A DNA stretch of 64,000 nucleotides from Cenococcum geophilum 1.58 (GCA_001692895.1 KV748189.1:119766-183765); one strand, 5' to 3'. Positions 1-11,950 are shown, counted from the first letter of the stretch. Numbers and translations: made by a program. The notes: generated by a model from the sequence alone, not told the origin.

Positions 1-970
1 ATTAAAGAAGTATTTACAAGATACGGAGTACCTAGTAAGATTATATTAGACAAAGATCTAAGATTTATAGCAGTATTTTAAAAGGTATTCTTAGCGGAAT
101 AGGGAGTTAGAGCAGTAACTTTTACCGTATATTATCCGCAGACGGATAGATAAATAGAAAGATTAAATTAAACACTAAAACAGTATCTAAAATATTATAT
201 TAATTACGTATAGAATAATTAGGTATTGTTATTACTAGTTATATAGTTTATATATAATACAATACTATAAGAAGAAATTGGTATATTACTATTTAAGGCA
301 AATTACAGATATAAGCTAAGAATATTATTATTACTATAATAAGTAAAGAAAATAAGTATTATAGCTAAAGAAAGAATAAAGATGTTAATAAACCTTTATA
401 TAAACCTTATAGAATTAATAAAAAAGGTATAAAAAAGAATAAAAAGGTATTATAATGCTAAAAGATCTAAGGGACCAGATCTTAAAGAGGGGGATAAAGT
501 ATAGCTACTATANAAATTTTTTAAGAGTTAACAACTAAGTAAGAAATTAGACTATGTTAGACTAGGACCTTTTAAAGTTATATAAAGGATTTCACCAGTT
601 ATATTTAAGTTAAACTTACTAGCTAAGATAAAGATTTACCCTATATAGTATATTATAATACTAGAGCTAGTATATAGAAATATTAAGCCATTAATTTATA
701 AAGCAGACACGTATAGAGGATAAGAAGAAGATAAATAGTAAGTTTTAAAGATTATTAGTTATAAGGACATTAATAATAAAATATAGTATAAGGTTAAGTA
801 AATAGGCTATAATAAGACTACTTAGGAACTACTATAGAATTTAAAGAATGCTATAGGAAAGGTATAGGAGTATTAAAGGAAAATAGGTTAGGTAATATTA
901 AGAAGGAGCTAAAGATAAAGGGATTAGTTAAAGGTAATAGAAGAGCCGGATTATCTAAGGGATCTACTAC
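1..970 (+). pseudogene. Gypsy-1 copy C: 3' part of Ty3/gypsy pol (integrase core, chromodomain)
   Basis: Frame 1 reads as the second half of a Ty3/gypsy integrase (RYGVPSKIILDKDLRF near the start, then a Y-P-Q-T-D-R motif near 130-155), broken by many TAA/TAG codons where Gln or Trp is expected. A chromodomain-like stretch with a Y-K-V-K core lies at about 750-890, so the element belongs to the chromovirus type. The same sequence recurs in reverse orientation at about 52.9-53.6 kb and 61.5-62.1 kb (copies A and B). The 5' part of the element lies before the window. It is a dead, RIP-mutated copy: the stops follow CpA to TpA change. The family call is firm; exact domain edges are approximate. 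Confidence 0.85.
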
Positions 971-974
971 CGGC

Positions 975-1220
975 GTATAAGCTATTTCCGCCTCTTCTTA
1001 ATTAGAACCCTTTTTAGCCCTTTTAGCCTTAAGTTTAAATAGACCTTGCTCTACTAAATATAGCTCTTTTAAGTATACCTTTTTATAGACCTTTACTAGA
1101 CGGCTTAGGCGAGTATAAGTATTTAATTAAGCTTTTAGAGCCCGAGAGGCCTTATTAGAATAACGCTAAACCTTAATAAGGGCCTCGGCTAGCTTACTCT
1201 CTAGTTTTTTAGCCGCTACC
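975..1220 (-). pseudogene. Antisense coiled-coil-like frame downstream of Gypsy-1 pol (copy C)
   Basis: Read on the minus strand, opposite to pol, this stretch gives a Lys/Leu/Glu/Ala-rich frame with only a few RIP-type stops (VAAKKLESKLAEALIKV, then VYKKVYLKELYLVEQGLF). The same protein pattern (ALKA, KVxKKVxxKE, EQGLxxL) is found on the strand opposite to pol in copies A and B, and in a fragment near 42.3 kb. Conservation at protein level in a fixed position between pol and the 3' LTR suggests a real extra frame. No known domain is recognised; a coiled coil is inferred from composition only. Confidence 0.5.
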
Positions 1221-1619
1221 AATACGCGTAACCCTAAAACAGATTAAATAAGGAACTAAATAGTTATAAAGAATAATAAGATATATATATTTAGCGTTAA
1301 AGACGGATTAAATATTATAGGATAATTGCATATTCGCTCGCGTATACTTAGTATAAAAAGAAGGTTAGTAACTGGACGGAGCCGTAATTGCGATATATAT
1401 TAACTTCTTCTCTATATAATAAGAATAGGATAGTATAACTTTACTAAGTAAAAGAATAAACGTTACTAGCTAATTATAACGATTAAATATAGAGGATCTA
1501 ATAGGAGGTATTAGGAATAATAAAGGTTATTAAATTAAAGATGGGAATACTATACCTCTAATAAACAACTTAAAGATAGGAGATATCTTTAAGGACAAAA
1601 ATAAAAAGGAAAAAGATGG
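1221..1619 (+). other. Gypsy-1 copy C non-coding tract and polypurine tract
   Basis: AT-rich RIP-mutated tract between the antisense frame and the 3' LTR. No gene is seen. A purine-rich run with many A and G (about 1590-1619) sits directly before the LTR and aligns with the purine-rich run GAGGAGGGAGATAG at the matching place in copy A (minus strand, just above 52211), so it is the likely plus-strand primer site. Confidence 0.5.
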
Positions 1620-2030
1620 TGTTACGGACCTTATATTAGTAGTAATATAACTACTAAGAATGGATATAAACGGGTTAGTTAAGATAGTATAGGAGACGCT
1701 AGAACCGATTAAGCTATAGGATAAAAGGTAGCTAAGTTATATAGCTAGTTACGTTATAAGTTTAGAATATAAAAACGTGGAAACGTGGGAATGTAATATA
1801 CTAACGTACTAATATACTAAACCTTTACTATAGGGAGGAGTTATATATTTAAGGATATACGGTCTTTATAGATAGTTTTTCTTCTTTATAGTAAATCTTA
1901 GAATATAATTAGAGTTAATCTATTAGGTAACTTCTCTACTAGTTATATTTACGTTGTTAACTATTCTATACCTATATACCCAGCCCATTAATAAGTCTAT
2001 CGTAGTATTTCCTACAAGGCTTTTATTACA
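1620..2030 (+). repeat. 3' LTR of Gypsy-1 copy C
   Basis: Starts TGTTACGGACC and ends TTTTATTACA, giving TG...CA termini. The interior aligns with the LTRs at 51788-52211 and 60348-60772 read on the minus strand, for example in the shared run near 1908-1930 and in ACGTTGTTAACT. Length 411 bp against 424-425 bp in the other two. Edges were set by alignment of the three copies and the purine tract before the TG. Confidence 0.75.
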
Positions 2031-2056
2031 GAGGGGTTTCTATAAAACGTTAGTTA

Positions 2057-2834
2057 AGCTCAGACCCCTAGAACTCGGCGACCCAACCAAAATTAAATTA
2101 CCAATTTGTTAACCTATTTTCTCTATAACGAATTAATTAATATGGACAAAAATAAGCAGAACTTATAAATGGCCATCGTAGATTTCAAATCTGGTGTTTA
2201 TAAGTATGCGCGAAAAGCTATACTTGTATACGGTATTCCTTTATTAATTTTAAGCGACCAATTAAATGGCAGGCTATTACAACAATTTATACACCAATGC
2301 GAATAGCAATTAACTCCTATATAGTAGGCCTTCCTTACTAATTGGGTACTTAAATAGGATTTATTAAAAATATTCCCATTATATACGTAATTATAAAAAA
2401 ATAATAGCTTAGGTCTTTGGTTAGGGTAGTAATACTAAGCCCCTTAGTAAAATATATGTAATTAGCCACTTTAAATAAAATCTTTATATAAAATTTATAT
2501 ATCCCTAATTAATAGAAGGTATATAAATTAATAGGGTATAACTAAAGTAAATTTAAAAGTTTTATAGCCTTTATAAAAGGGTGTAAAAAAGGATAATATA
2601 TAGGCAAAAAACACCTAAAATTTAGACAAATTTAGAGCTATATTAAGCATATATATAAATTTAATTACTATAAGAGATATCTTTAAAAAAAGTTACTTAT
2701 AAAGTTATTTAATAATTATAAATAGGTATTTATTATAAAGACAATATTTACCCTTAGCAAAATAATTTATTTTAAAGGAATATACCCTTAATTAATATAA
2801 GTATGCTAAAGTAAAGTACTTTATTAAATATATA
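2057..2834 (+). mobile_element. pogo-like DNA transposon, 5' part with degraded transposase
   Basis: The left terminal repeat AGCTCAGACCCCTAGAACTC follows a TA and matches, inverted, the end at 9375, also followed by TA, as expected for the pogo/Tc1 superfamily. From about 2142 the plus strand reads as the N-terminal region of a pogo transposase: a Psq-type helix-turn-helix (MAIVDFKSGVYKYARKA, YGIP, NGRL) and then a CENP-B-type segment (QLTPI, AFLTNWVLK). Stops lie at RIP-type Gln/Trp positions. The frame is cut at about 2834 by a LINE and resumes after 8398. The family call is good; the element is inactive. Confidence 0.78.
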
Positions 2835-2869
2835 ATAATAATTCATTGCTTAACGTCCGATTTAGATCC

Positions 2870-5800
2870 CTATTAGGCCCACGCGGACTACTCCTTATAT
2901 ATATGTGGGGAGAAAACTCTATTTAAGAAAACCCCGTAATTTATCTCCCCGCCTTTTAGGACTCGCCTATAAGGCGCCTACAAGTCACTAGTAGTGCTCC
3001 TACTACCTTACTTTTTAACCTCCTTAGGAACCACTGCTGCCGTAATAAGCCTATAGACGCACTAGTATTATAAACTTTACTCTACTACTATAGAGTTATT
3101 AGGGGGCGCCCGTTACTCGCCCCCCCGCCCTTTATTGCCATTTCCTTTACAACCCGGAACTAGTTTAGTATATTTTAGCTAATAAGCTACTAGGTAACCG
3201 CCTTAAGGCCTTTTTATATTAAGAGCAGTGTCTTATAGTTCTCTGTGCTAGCTACTAAAAGCATTACTTCTTAGTTAGTGCGTAAGGGGCATAATAGTAT
3301 TATATATTTTGGTATCTGTCTTAGCCAGCTACATTTATATCTTAGGCTACCTACTAGGATACCTACCCAGTAGAGCCAGTCTTTTAGTCCTATTATTCCT
3401 GTTCTTAAAAGTATTGCTATTGTATTTTTTGCCTTTATTAGGCCTTCTTAGAGCTCTAAAGTATTTACCCCCTATAGCGTTAACCATGCTACGGCTTAGG
3501 TTCCTCTTACCTTAGTTAGCCTCTATACCTTTAACTCCTATACACCTCTCTAGCATTGGTCTAGCTAGTATTGTATTACGGTAGATGGTTTCCTAGCATT
3601 CTTTTGTGCTCTACTTTAGCTCCTTTCTCTCTCTTACTGTTATCTTTACTAGCCTCTTACGCGTCTCCCTTCCTCCTCTATATGGGCCTGGGCCCTAAAG
3701 TAGCGCCATTCTTCTTCTGCTTTCTTTACCTGTTTCTCTAATATATCTTCCCTACTTTAGGGTTATTGGTTTATTCTCCTACGAGGCGCCCTAAGGTCCC
3801 TCTATAGTTTATTTAGGCGTGTCTTGATATACTTTATAACATTAAAGTTACGTTCCTTTTATACCCTTTATATTATAGCAGCTTTAATATATAGTTATAG
3901 GGGGGGAATATTAGCTTCCTTCTTAAGCAGTGCTGTGGCCATTCGCTTATATCCGCCTATTATACTCTAGAGTTAAGCTATTTAGACCTTTTAGAGTAGT
4001 TTAAGGAGCGATTTAGGGGGGCCTTTCTTAGATTCTCTAATGGCCCAAATACTGGACCTATACGTTATGGTTAGCCGGACAACTGCTATATATAGTAGGC
4101 GTAACCTCTAGAAGTATGGACCCCATATAGAGTTAACAATCCTAGATAATGCGATATACTATACTTAGCCCTTATGGGCTACTTACGCCGCATATGCGCT
4201 CCACTAGAGCTTACTGTCTACCTATACTCCTAATACTCTTAGGCTCTAAACTGGTTAACCCCTAAAGCCTTAAATACGAATTATATGCTAGAGATCTATA
4301 GATTGGTTACGTTTTCTTATAAAATAGATTAGCTAGTATTTCTCTAGTAAGAATTAAACTTTATGTCGTCTTGCCTATTCTATATAGGTATTATAAGCTT
4401 TCTTTAGTGTTCTACAATTCTCTGCGGCTATTGGCCCGTATATAATTAGGTTTGTGTTATCGATAAAGCCTATCCCCTAGGTCGCCCCTTCTTTAAAGGA
4501 GTTAAGTAGGTTGCTTATGAAGAAAAGGAAGAGTATAGGCGAGAGGGGTGATCCTTATAGTATTTCTGTTGTAACTGCAATAGGGGGGCTTTAGTATCCG
4601 CTAAAGACTAATAATATTTCTTTTTAATCTATAAACCCTTAAACAAATTATATAATCCATTCTAGGAAGCCTTTTACCCTAAGGATATATAAGAGACGCT
4701 TGTGGGGTATATTATCGTAGGCGCCACTAATATCTAGGCTAAGTATTAATACTACAAAGTCTTTTTACATCGCCCATGCAGATTTAATGGTGGCAGCGAG
4801 TAGCGTAAGTGCTAATAGTGTTGAGCGGTTCTTTCTTGCCTCTATTTGGCTTTATAGTAGTAGGGCGTGTTCCTTAGCCGTGTCTATTATGCGATCCGCT
4901 ATTACCCTTTCTAAGATCTTGCTAAGGGTATTCTCTAAGGCAATAGGGCGGTAGCTCCCTAGAAATAAGTAGTCTACTTTACCTTCTTTACATAGGATAA
5001 ACGTTATTATAGCTCTTCTAAGTCTCGGGTAGTAGCCTATTATAAAGCATGCTCTAGCTATATCCGTAAGCTAAGGTGCTATTAGTGGTCCGCAGGTCTT
5101 TAGGGCTTTATTTAGGATCCTATCTAGTCCTAGTGCTATATTATTTAAAAGGCGGCTAATAGTTCTGGTCATTTCTTTAGTTATTATGTCGCTGTTAACC
5201 CTTAGGCGAGTTACCAGTGCTTTACCTGTGATATCGCTGAGGTCTGCTAAAGCTAGTTAAGGGAAAAATCTTTCTATAAGGATCTTTACCTTCTTATTAT
5301 TATTACTTATGGCCAGTGATTCACCTAGTCTTCGTAGGGGCGGAAGGTGTGGGTCTTCTACTAGGCGTCCCACCTTTTTCTTTACCTATTTTGCTATCCT
5401 CTAGAGACCTTTGTTATGGGGGAGGCTCGGGTTAGTAGTATACTTATTTATAAACCATCTCTAGCTATTCCTTACTTCTTTTTTTAGGGTATTCTTTAGC
5501 TGGTTTCTTGTATCTTTATATTATCTCTCGTCTTTAGGATTATAGCTACTTATGTATTTTCTTCTTGCTTGTCGTTAGCTGGCGATAAAAACCGCGCATT
5601 ATGCGGACCATGCGTGTCGTATATAGGGGCCCAGTTTTAAGACCGGGCAGTGCTCTTCTAGCCCATTTTTAATTGCTGCCTAAATCCTTTCTAGTCTTTA
5701 GTTAATTTCCTTAGGGGTAGTTAATAAGTCTTACTTGTTTAGTATCGGGTGGATTTCTTTTAGGTCTTAAAGTTGTTATTTAACTATGCTAAGGAAGCTA

Positions 5801-6560
5801 TCTGTTTTAAGCTTTCTTAATTGCGTATCTTTTACTATTAGGTTGCGCCTTAATATCTAGATCTAGCTATATCTAAATAGGGATATAGTCTAAAGCGAGT
5901 ACCCATTCTTCTTTGGGGTTGCACCTTTTAAGTCTCTAGTATAGGCCTTCGTCTATAAATATAAGGTTAATTATACTTCTAGCAGTGCCTTATTGCTATA
6001 TAATTACTCCTAGGGGGGTAGCTAGCTTAAGGCCCCAGGTGTTTATAGCTCTTAGTAGGCACTCTGCCTGTCGTTTAGCAGTAATATAAATACCCCCCTA
6101 CCGCAGGTGGTAGAGGTTTATATCTCCTAATAGAATAGACTTTATGCCTTCGGTTTTTAGTAAGCTTATCGCCGATATAATATTCTCTATTTATAGGACC
6201 CTTTTAACCCTAGGGTTATACACATTAATAATCTATACTGGTCCCCTATATATCTGGATTGTTATAACTATAATATCTAGGTTAACTGCCTGCTATAACT
6301 ATAAGGATAGGCTAATAGCCTTACTAATTATAAAGCACATATATGTAGCTGCTTTTGGTTTATATAGGAGCTGGAATCCTCGGGGGTAGTATATTAATTA
6401 TATATAGGCATTATAATACGGCTCTTATATAGTAAGGATATAGTGTTTCTCTAGGTCTAGGCTGTCTAGTAAGGGCCTTACAAGACGGTGGTTTGTATTA
6501 CCGCAGTTGTACTATATAATAGATAGGTGGCGGACCCCCGGTAAGGGTCCTTCGCCTTTC
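2870..6560 (-). pseudogene. LINE-1 ORF2: AP-endonuclease, reverse transcriptase and C-terminal domain
   Basis: The minus strand from about 6530 reads as an APE-type endonuclease: an early Q-Y-N-C-G-N motif, QEP (with RIP change), then LLGDINLYH at about 6135 (the GDFN-type catalytic motif) and a final SDH-like position near 5880. A linker follows, then reverse transcriptase from about 5130 with SYRPIALENTLSKILE, LDISGAYDNIPH near 4720 and LQGSPLSPILFLFF near 4540. The C-terminal part (about 3900-2900) resembles the Cys-containing tail of Tad-like elements (ACPLRTN-type segment). Many TAG/TAA codons stand for Gln/Trp. The plus-strand open frames at 3309-3515 and 6144-6389 are shadows of this gene. 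Confidence 0.8.
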
Positions 6561-6799
6561 CTTCGTTCCTTACTTCTTCTATTTCTACTTTCTCTAGGAT
6601 ATTTAGAACTTCTGTCTCTTATATCTATACCCTAGTTACTACTTATTTTATATAGAGCTTTCTATTTCCGTGTCTTATGTTCCTACTAGCGCTTCTATAT
6701 TTAAATCTGTTATTATCTCTAGTTCTTCCCCTATTCTTACTAGTTGGCTATATACCCTTTAAGAGTCGGCCGCGAATGTTATATTTGCCGCGTTAAGTC

Positions 6800-8285
6800 T
6801 AATTCTTAATTATCCTGGTCTTAAGCTTGCTATAGCTGTCCATAAGGGTCTTCCTATAGGGCGTCCTCTCCCTTATGTCCCCTGTGACCCTTATATCCCT
6901 ATATAGTCTAATAATATCGCGCGGCGTCGCTTCTGGCCCGTTAAGGCTTGGGATAGCTAGCCTAGCCCCCTAGTATTAAAGGTAGGAAACGCTAGAAAGG
7001 CACCCGCGCCCCCCTAGCTTATTACCTATTGTTTCTATTTATATAACCTAGCATACAGTTATTCCCGCAGCTATTAAGCCCTTACCTTCCGTCTCCTATA
7101 TTTAATGCAGTTTACTCTCTCTTACGCCTTATATATGCTTCGGTGGCAGTTTGCGTATTTTGTTTAGTTTTAATTTAAGCATTATCTTATATTGTGGGGG
7201 CCTGTATAGTGGCCGCAGCACACCTATACTGCGTATATGGATTAGGTGTGTCCCTATTATACGCAGCAATAGCATTATTTTAGGCGGAGTCTATAGTTAT
7301 AGAGCCTTGCGTTGTATATAAGGCCATTTATAATAATACCTTTTTAAATAAGGAGTTTTTGCATTCCTAGTATATATATACTAACGATAAGGAAGCCATG
7401 CGTTTAACCAGCGTTTCCCTAGCAAGTCTCTAGCGACCCTTATATTCTTTTATTATTCTTATTATATGCTTAGTTTATATTTTCCTATTAAAGCCATTAA
7501 ATTTAGGTGATCTTAAGTCCTAATATAAGGCGTTCCGTTTGTTTTACTATCTTATATATAGTTGCTGTATTATCCGCCTAGCGTCCCTTTTTTACCCTAA
7601 GGCTTAGGGGAACCGCTGGGACTTCGACTGGGTAATCTTCGTGGAGCACTTTTATACTAATACGTTCTCCTAGCCTATTCCCTACCCTAACAGCTCGTTC
7701 CTTTACCTATTAGTCCCTTAGGGTAACTCTAATATCTCCGCTCCTAAGGTATCGGACTATAATAGCGTTATAAACCTCTTTATAAATCTTTGTAAGAACT
7801 TCTATTTCTAATTATCCCCTAAGCCCCTCTACTTTTTCTATATTTAGTTATATTATAATTATATACCCAGATATTATCTTTAGGGGGGTAGGTTCCCTAT
7901 ACTATAGATATACAGCTACGGCGGCCTAGGTGCGGTTCGCCAGTAAAAAAGGGTTTTGTTTATTTTTGATTTTACTTAACCGTTGGAGGATTTAGTTAAG
8001 GGTTTACTAAAGGGGCGCCTAGGGTTCACTAAACTGGCGGAGCCATTCTGCTAGCTACATTAGTTCGTTATAGCTAACGGTTACTTTCCTATAACTACGG
8101 ATACTAGACGCGTCTAATAGGCTTTATATTTTGTCAGATGCCTTCTTAATAGAGGTCTTTCCGCTTTATGGTATGGTATTCGCCCGTTCTTATTATGGAG
8201 GGCTATTGCTAGGCGTAGTTCTAGTGGACGCACGCGAGTACGAACCACCGTCGTTTGACGTGTGCCTCCCCTGCGATGTATGCAT
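6800..8285 (-). pseudogene. LINE-1 ORF1 (gag-like)
   Basis: A minus-strand ATG at 8285 begins MHTSQGRHTSNDGGSYSRAS, a Ser/Thr/Arg-rich start that stays open for about 35 codons before the first RIP-type stop and then continues as a gag-like frame. It precedes ORF2 as in Tad-like elements. The first about 200 bases keep CA/TG dinucleotides, unlike the rest of the element. The downstream end is not resolved because of many stops. The plus-strand open frame at 8131-8355 is a shadow. The role would be nucleic-acid binding in the retrotransposition particle. Confidence 0.55.
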
Positions 8286-8397
8286 CTTAGGGGGATTCTC
8301 TAGGTGTTTTTCAGGGTTCTTTTGGTTGGTTTTGGTCTTTTTGGGCCGGGTGTAGCAAGAGCTCCTGTATATATATATATATCTTATTAAATATATA

Positions 8398-9375
8398 TAA
8401 CGTAAAAGAATAGTTAAATGGCTAATTATATTAAATTTAGGCTAATTGTTATTATTTTTATACCAAAAACTAAATTATTTAATAATAAAGCTTAATTATA
8501 TTTCCTTAATAGCTAGATAGGCTATAATATAGTTAGATTTTTTATTAAAATATAAAATATATCATATATGGCTTGTTTTTAGTTACTTTATTTAATATTA
8601 TAACCCTTAAATCTATTTTAATCCTCCTCTATTAAGTTAAGATATTTTTAGTCAATTATAAAGTATATATATCTTAACTATATAGGTCTAATTATAAAAT
8701 ATGATTTTATTAAGTATTACTATAATACCTAAAAGAAGGCCTTATAACAAAAATAATTAAATTTAGCTAGTATATCTTTAGTATTTACTTATAAAATCTA
8801 TATAAAGGCTATAAATCTTTTTAGGTTAAAAATAGGGCTTTAATAATATAATTAAGCTTTAAATAAGCTAATAGTAAGTAATTTAATATTATAACGACCC
8901 TAAAGAAGCCTTATAATATAATTAAGTAGCTTAAGGCCTCTATAATAAGTATATACTTAATTAAAAGACTTAGTCACTTTTATAAAAAATAAGTTAGCAA
9001 CTTTATAGAGTTATTATAAAGACTATATATATAGAAGCTTAAATATATAACTTTTAATTGCAACTTAAAGACCTTAAAAGTCTAAAATTTTATAAATAGA
9101 TAACGGTAGATCTAAATATAATATTAAAATATATAGATTTAATTAACTAAGCTATAGTGGAGGTGGAGGGAAAAAAGGCTAAAATAAGGGTAAAGCAGCC
9201 AAAATTAAAGCTTTAAAATGCGCTAGATAGAAATCCCGAAGTCGATATACTAAATAGCATATAAGAGCAAATAATCTATTTGATTTCGTTGAGTGTAAAT
9301 AGCTTCCAAAGTGGTGTGGCCGATTTGGTGGGGTAAACGAGTTCGGGGGGTAACCGAGTTCTAGGGGTCCGAGCT
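8398..9375 (+). mobile_element. pogo-like DNA transposon, 3' part
   Basis: The plus strand resumes a pogo transposase C-terminal region after the LINE: a segment resembling the usual G-I-x-P-F-N area near 8830-8870, then a readable stretch LIKRLSHFYKK and LQLKDLKVQNFINR at about 8955-9110. Ends at 9375 with the inverse of the left terminal repeat (GAGTTCTAGGGGTCCGAGCT), followed by TA. Subterminal sequence at 9300-9350 is rich in GGGG runs. Heavily RIP-mutated. Together with 2057-2834 it makes one element of about 1.75 kb once the LINE is removed. Confidence 0.72.
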
Positions 9376-9377
9376 TA

Positions 9378-10560
9378 TAGCTTTACTTTTATAAGTAGTG
9401 CTTACTAAATATAGGGCTAGAACTAGGTAAAGATTAGGGATAGTAACTAGAAGATTAATATAGTAAACGGTTACTAATATTAGCCGTTTATAAATTGTGT
9501 TTAGGTATAGGGACGGAGTAGTAGTTAAAGAGGTAGGAGTTACTTTTATATTTAAAGCAGAGGCCTAGCTTAATGCGTCGTTCTTATTTAAAGAACCTTA
9601 GTAGGGCGTATCCTAGGATCTTAGTGTTAATATCTATAGCATTAGAGTGCTTAAGTTAAGATAACTTAGTGGACATTTATAGGGCTATTATATTATATTA
9701 AGAAGCGTGTTTCGGTATTAGGCGTAGTATATTATTATACCGTTTATTAATAATGTTTATATAGGTATTAAGGGCTCCTAGTAGGTCTACGCCTATTAGG
9801 GAGGTTTTTAGTTTAGGGCTTAGAAATTTAATAAGGCTATTAACTAGTGCAAAGTTATTCTAGCCAGTTTCCTTTATATAAGGGTTAAATTTGGAAAAGT
9901 ATACTAGGAAACTCTTTATTCCTTAAACTATATAGTTTATTTTCCTTTAAGTAGTAACTTAGCGGTTTAAGTTACTATATATAGCTTTAAAAAGTATAAT
10001 TAGGCTTTATACTAAGTTCGGCTAAAGAGGTTTAATAAGGTTAGCTACCTTTTCTTTTAATTAACTTAGGGCGTAATAGAGTTAGTTAGCTTTAGTTAGG
10101 TAGCAGTTAGCATTACTAGTTAGCTTATTTTTTAGCTAGCTTAAAAATAATTAGAGCTTTTATTATTTATTAGTAAATACTAGGGGATCTAATAGTTATT
10201 TAGATTATTATAATATAGTAGTTAATTTAGAGTAAGAGACTACTATAGGTTTAGGGCTTATATTCCATATATTTATCTCTAAAGATAGTATTTAGTCTTA
10301 AGGTCCTAGTATAGGTATCTTAAGGATACGGATTTCTTCTTAGAGGTCCTTAATTAATTGCTAGTATTATACTTCTTATTTAGCTTATTATTAATTTAAA
10401 ATAGCTTAGTTCTATATAAGGGCGTTTATAAAAGACTTCTATATCTCTATTAATTATTTTTAAAGTATAGATATAATGCTAGCGGCTATTATAGAAGTTT
10501 TAGGTTTGTTCTATATATTAATAGTAATATAGGTAGTTAACGTAATATAGTGTTACGGAG
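9378..10560 (-). pseudogene. Retrotransposon gag remnant
   Basis: The minus strand reads as a gag capsid-like frame with RIP stops: a LKNKLTSNANCYLTKA area at about 10090-10150, YALS-LKEKVANLI, then FLVYFSKFNPYIKETGQNNF near 9870-9920 and LIKFLSPKLKTSLIGVDLLG near 9770-9830. This spacing is typical of gag proteins of Ty3-like elements. No pol follows in the window: the pogo right end lies immediately below, so the element is truncated. The remnant probably belongs with the LTR-like sequence at 10.96-11.18 kb, which would be its 5' side. Confidence 0.6.
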
Positions 10561-10957
10561 TAAGTATAAGCGGTAATAATAAATAGTAAGGTAGATATTA
10601 TTAAGCTATATATATAAACTGTATAAGAAGGTTAAGACGTTATATAAGAAAAAAAGGTAGGAAAATAGGAAGAAAGGGTATATATTATGGACTTAGTTGC
10701 TTAGTTAATACGTACACGGAGTAGAATAGGATTTAGGTGGTGGTCCTAGCAGAACTTGGCAGGATTTGGTGGAACTTAGTGGAACTTAGTAGAACTTAGT
10801 GGAACTTAGTAGAACTTAGTGGAACTTAGTAGAACTTAGTGGAATATGGCAGAATGCGGCAGGTTGCCGTCAGATTGCCGCAGATTGCTGTTAGATTGCC
10901 GTCTCGTGGTCGGTCTCTGGTTGCTGAGTCGGTGGAAACAGGTGGACGTGTATAAGG
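10561..10957. repeat. Leader region with 10/20-bp tandem repeat
   Basis: About six to seven alternating copies of TGGAACTTAG and TAGAACTTAG lie at roughly 10768-10842, preceded by variants and followed by related AGATTGCCG repeats to about 10900. A/G alternation inside the unit fits RIP of a once uniform repeat. No gene is supported; the open frames here are driven by the repeat. A similar repeat style (GGCAGATATTGC) occurs at 55.83-55.99 kb. Confidence 0.6.
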
Positions 10958-10958
10958 T

Positions 10959-11190
10959 GTCACGGGGGTGTCCCGTGACACCAAGCAAGCCAAGCAAGCC
11001 GACGATTTTGGCTAAACAAGCCAAGCAAGCAAGCTCAAGGTGTCAAAAATTACAAGCCAGCAAGCTGAGCCTGCTCAGCTTGGCTTACTTACTTATTCCC
11101 AACTCTGATCTTAGGCTAGAGAAATCTGCCTTCTTTATTATACTTTCGCCGAAACTTTATAAAATGAATGATGGAGTTTTATAATAATAT
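10959..11190. repeat. LTR-like sequence with palindromic end
   Basis: TGTCACGGG at 10959 pairs with CCCGTGACA ending at 10981, a palindromic TG...CA terminus of the type seen at LTR ends. It is followed by AAGCAAGCCAAGCAAGC repeats and a GCTGAGCCTGCTCAGC palindrome. This could be the 5' LTR of the minus-strand gag remnant at 9.4-10.6 kb. The outer edge is not determined, and the 112-codon open frame across it has no recognisable domain. Confidence 0.35.
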
Positions 11191-11950
11191 ACTAGTACTT
11201 TAACTTTAGACATTGGCGATTAAGCGCGTTTGGATAGATAATAAAGAGGGTTAGCGGCTTTTGACGGTTATATACCTTCGGCATTTTATTTATTAACTTT
11301 AGTAGGTAAAAGGAATATTCTTAAGGCGGTTTACGGTAAAGATATTATATAAACTTGTATTGCAAGATACATTTCAGTTAAATAAAGTTGTTTTGGTCCT
11401 AAATATATATGCTAGAAAAGAAGGCTTTTATAATAATTGGGATGTTTATTATCGAACCTAAAAATACAGGTAAGGAAAACTCGTGTGTAGATTGATCTAT
11501 AAAGAAGAGAGACTATAAATATAAGAGGTAGTACCCCCTACTAGGGTCCCTAGATAGTCGTGAAATTGGGCCGAAACTAGGCTGTAACTGACGTCTAATA
11601 TTTATTTATGTGGGTTAGATAGTGGCTTTGGGCCTGGGTAAATGACGGATAAGAAGCGAACGCAGATTATTAGAGAAAGGCCTTATAGCGTTTTCGAATT
11701 TGCTTTTTGCTGCGATCGAAGTGTGCAGATTGCTCCATAGTTGGATGAGATGGTGGAGAAGGCCGGGTGATATTTCGTTGAGTTTCATGTGTAGGGTCAA
11801 CATTTTATTAAACGTTAATACCGTAGCCTTCCAAGCAAAGCATAGTAATAAAAATGTTTAAGTAATTAAATTCCAGAAATCAATTTTACAATTAACACCA
11901 GTACCTTTAATCCCATGCGCTCAGTTTTTTTAAGTTAACTAATACCCGCT
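11191..11950. other. Transition from RIP-mutated DNA to gene island, no supported gene
   Basis: AT-rich up to about 11570, then more balanced. A minus-strand open frame of 62 codons (11615-11803) is not recognised; it has a plausible amino-acid mix but no domain, and may be chance or a gene relic. The stretch contains the 3' flank of the MFS gene. Confidence 0.4.

Larger units (their letters stand above)
2835..8383 (-). mobile_element. LINE-1: Tad/I-like non-LTR retrotransposon inserted in the pogo element
   Basis: A minus-strand LINE of about 5.55 kb, flanked by the same 14 bases TTATTAAATATATA at 2821-2834 and 8384-8397. This fits a target-site duplication, although it is low complexity. 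It carries a gag-like ORF1 and an ORF2 with endonuclease, reverse transcriptase and a cysteine-containing C-terminus. All frames contain RIP-type stops except the first about 200 bases, which keep many CA/TG pairs. No 3' microsatellite tail is seen. It lies entirely inside the pogo element, whose transposase frame it splits. Confidence 0.78.

Noticed and set aside
10846-11184. 112-codon plus-strand open frame and its 62-codon minus-strand partner
   Set aside because: They run across tandem repeats and a palindromic LTR-like end, and show no domain. Treated as chance frames.
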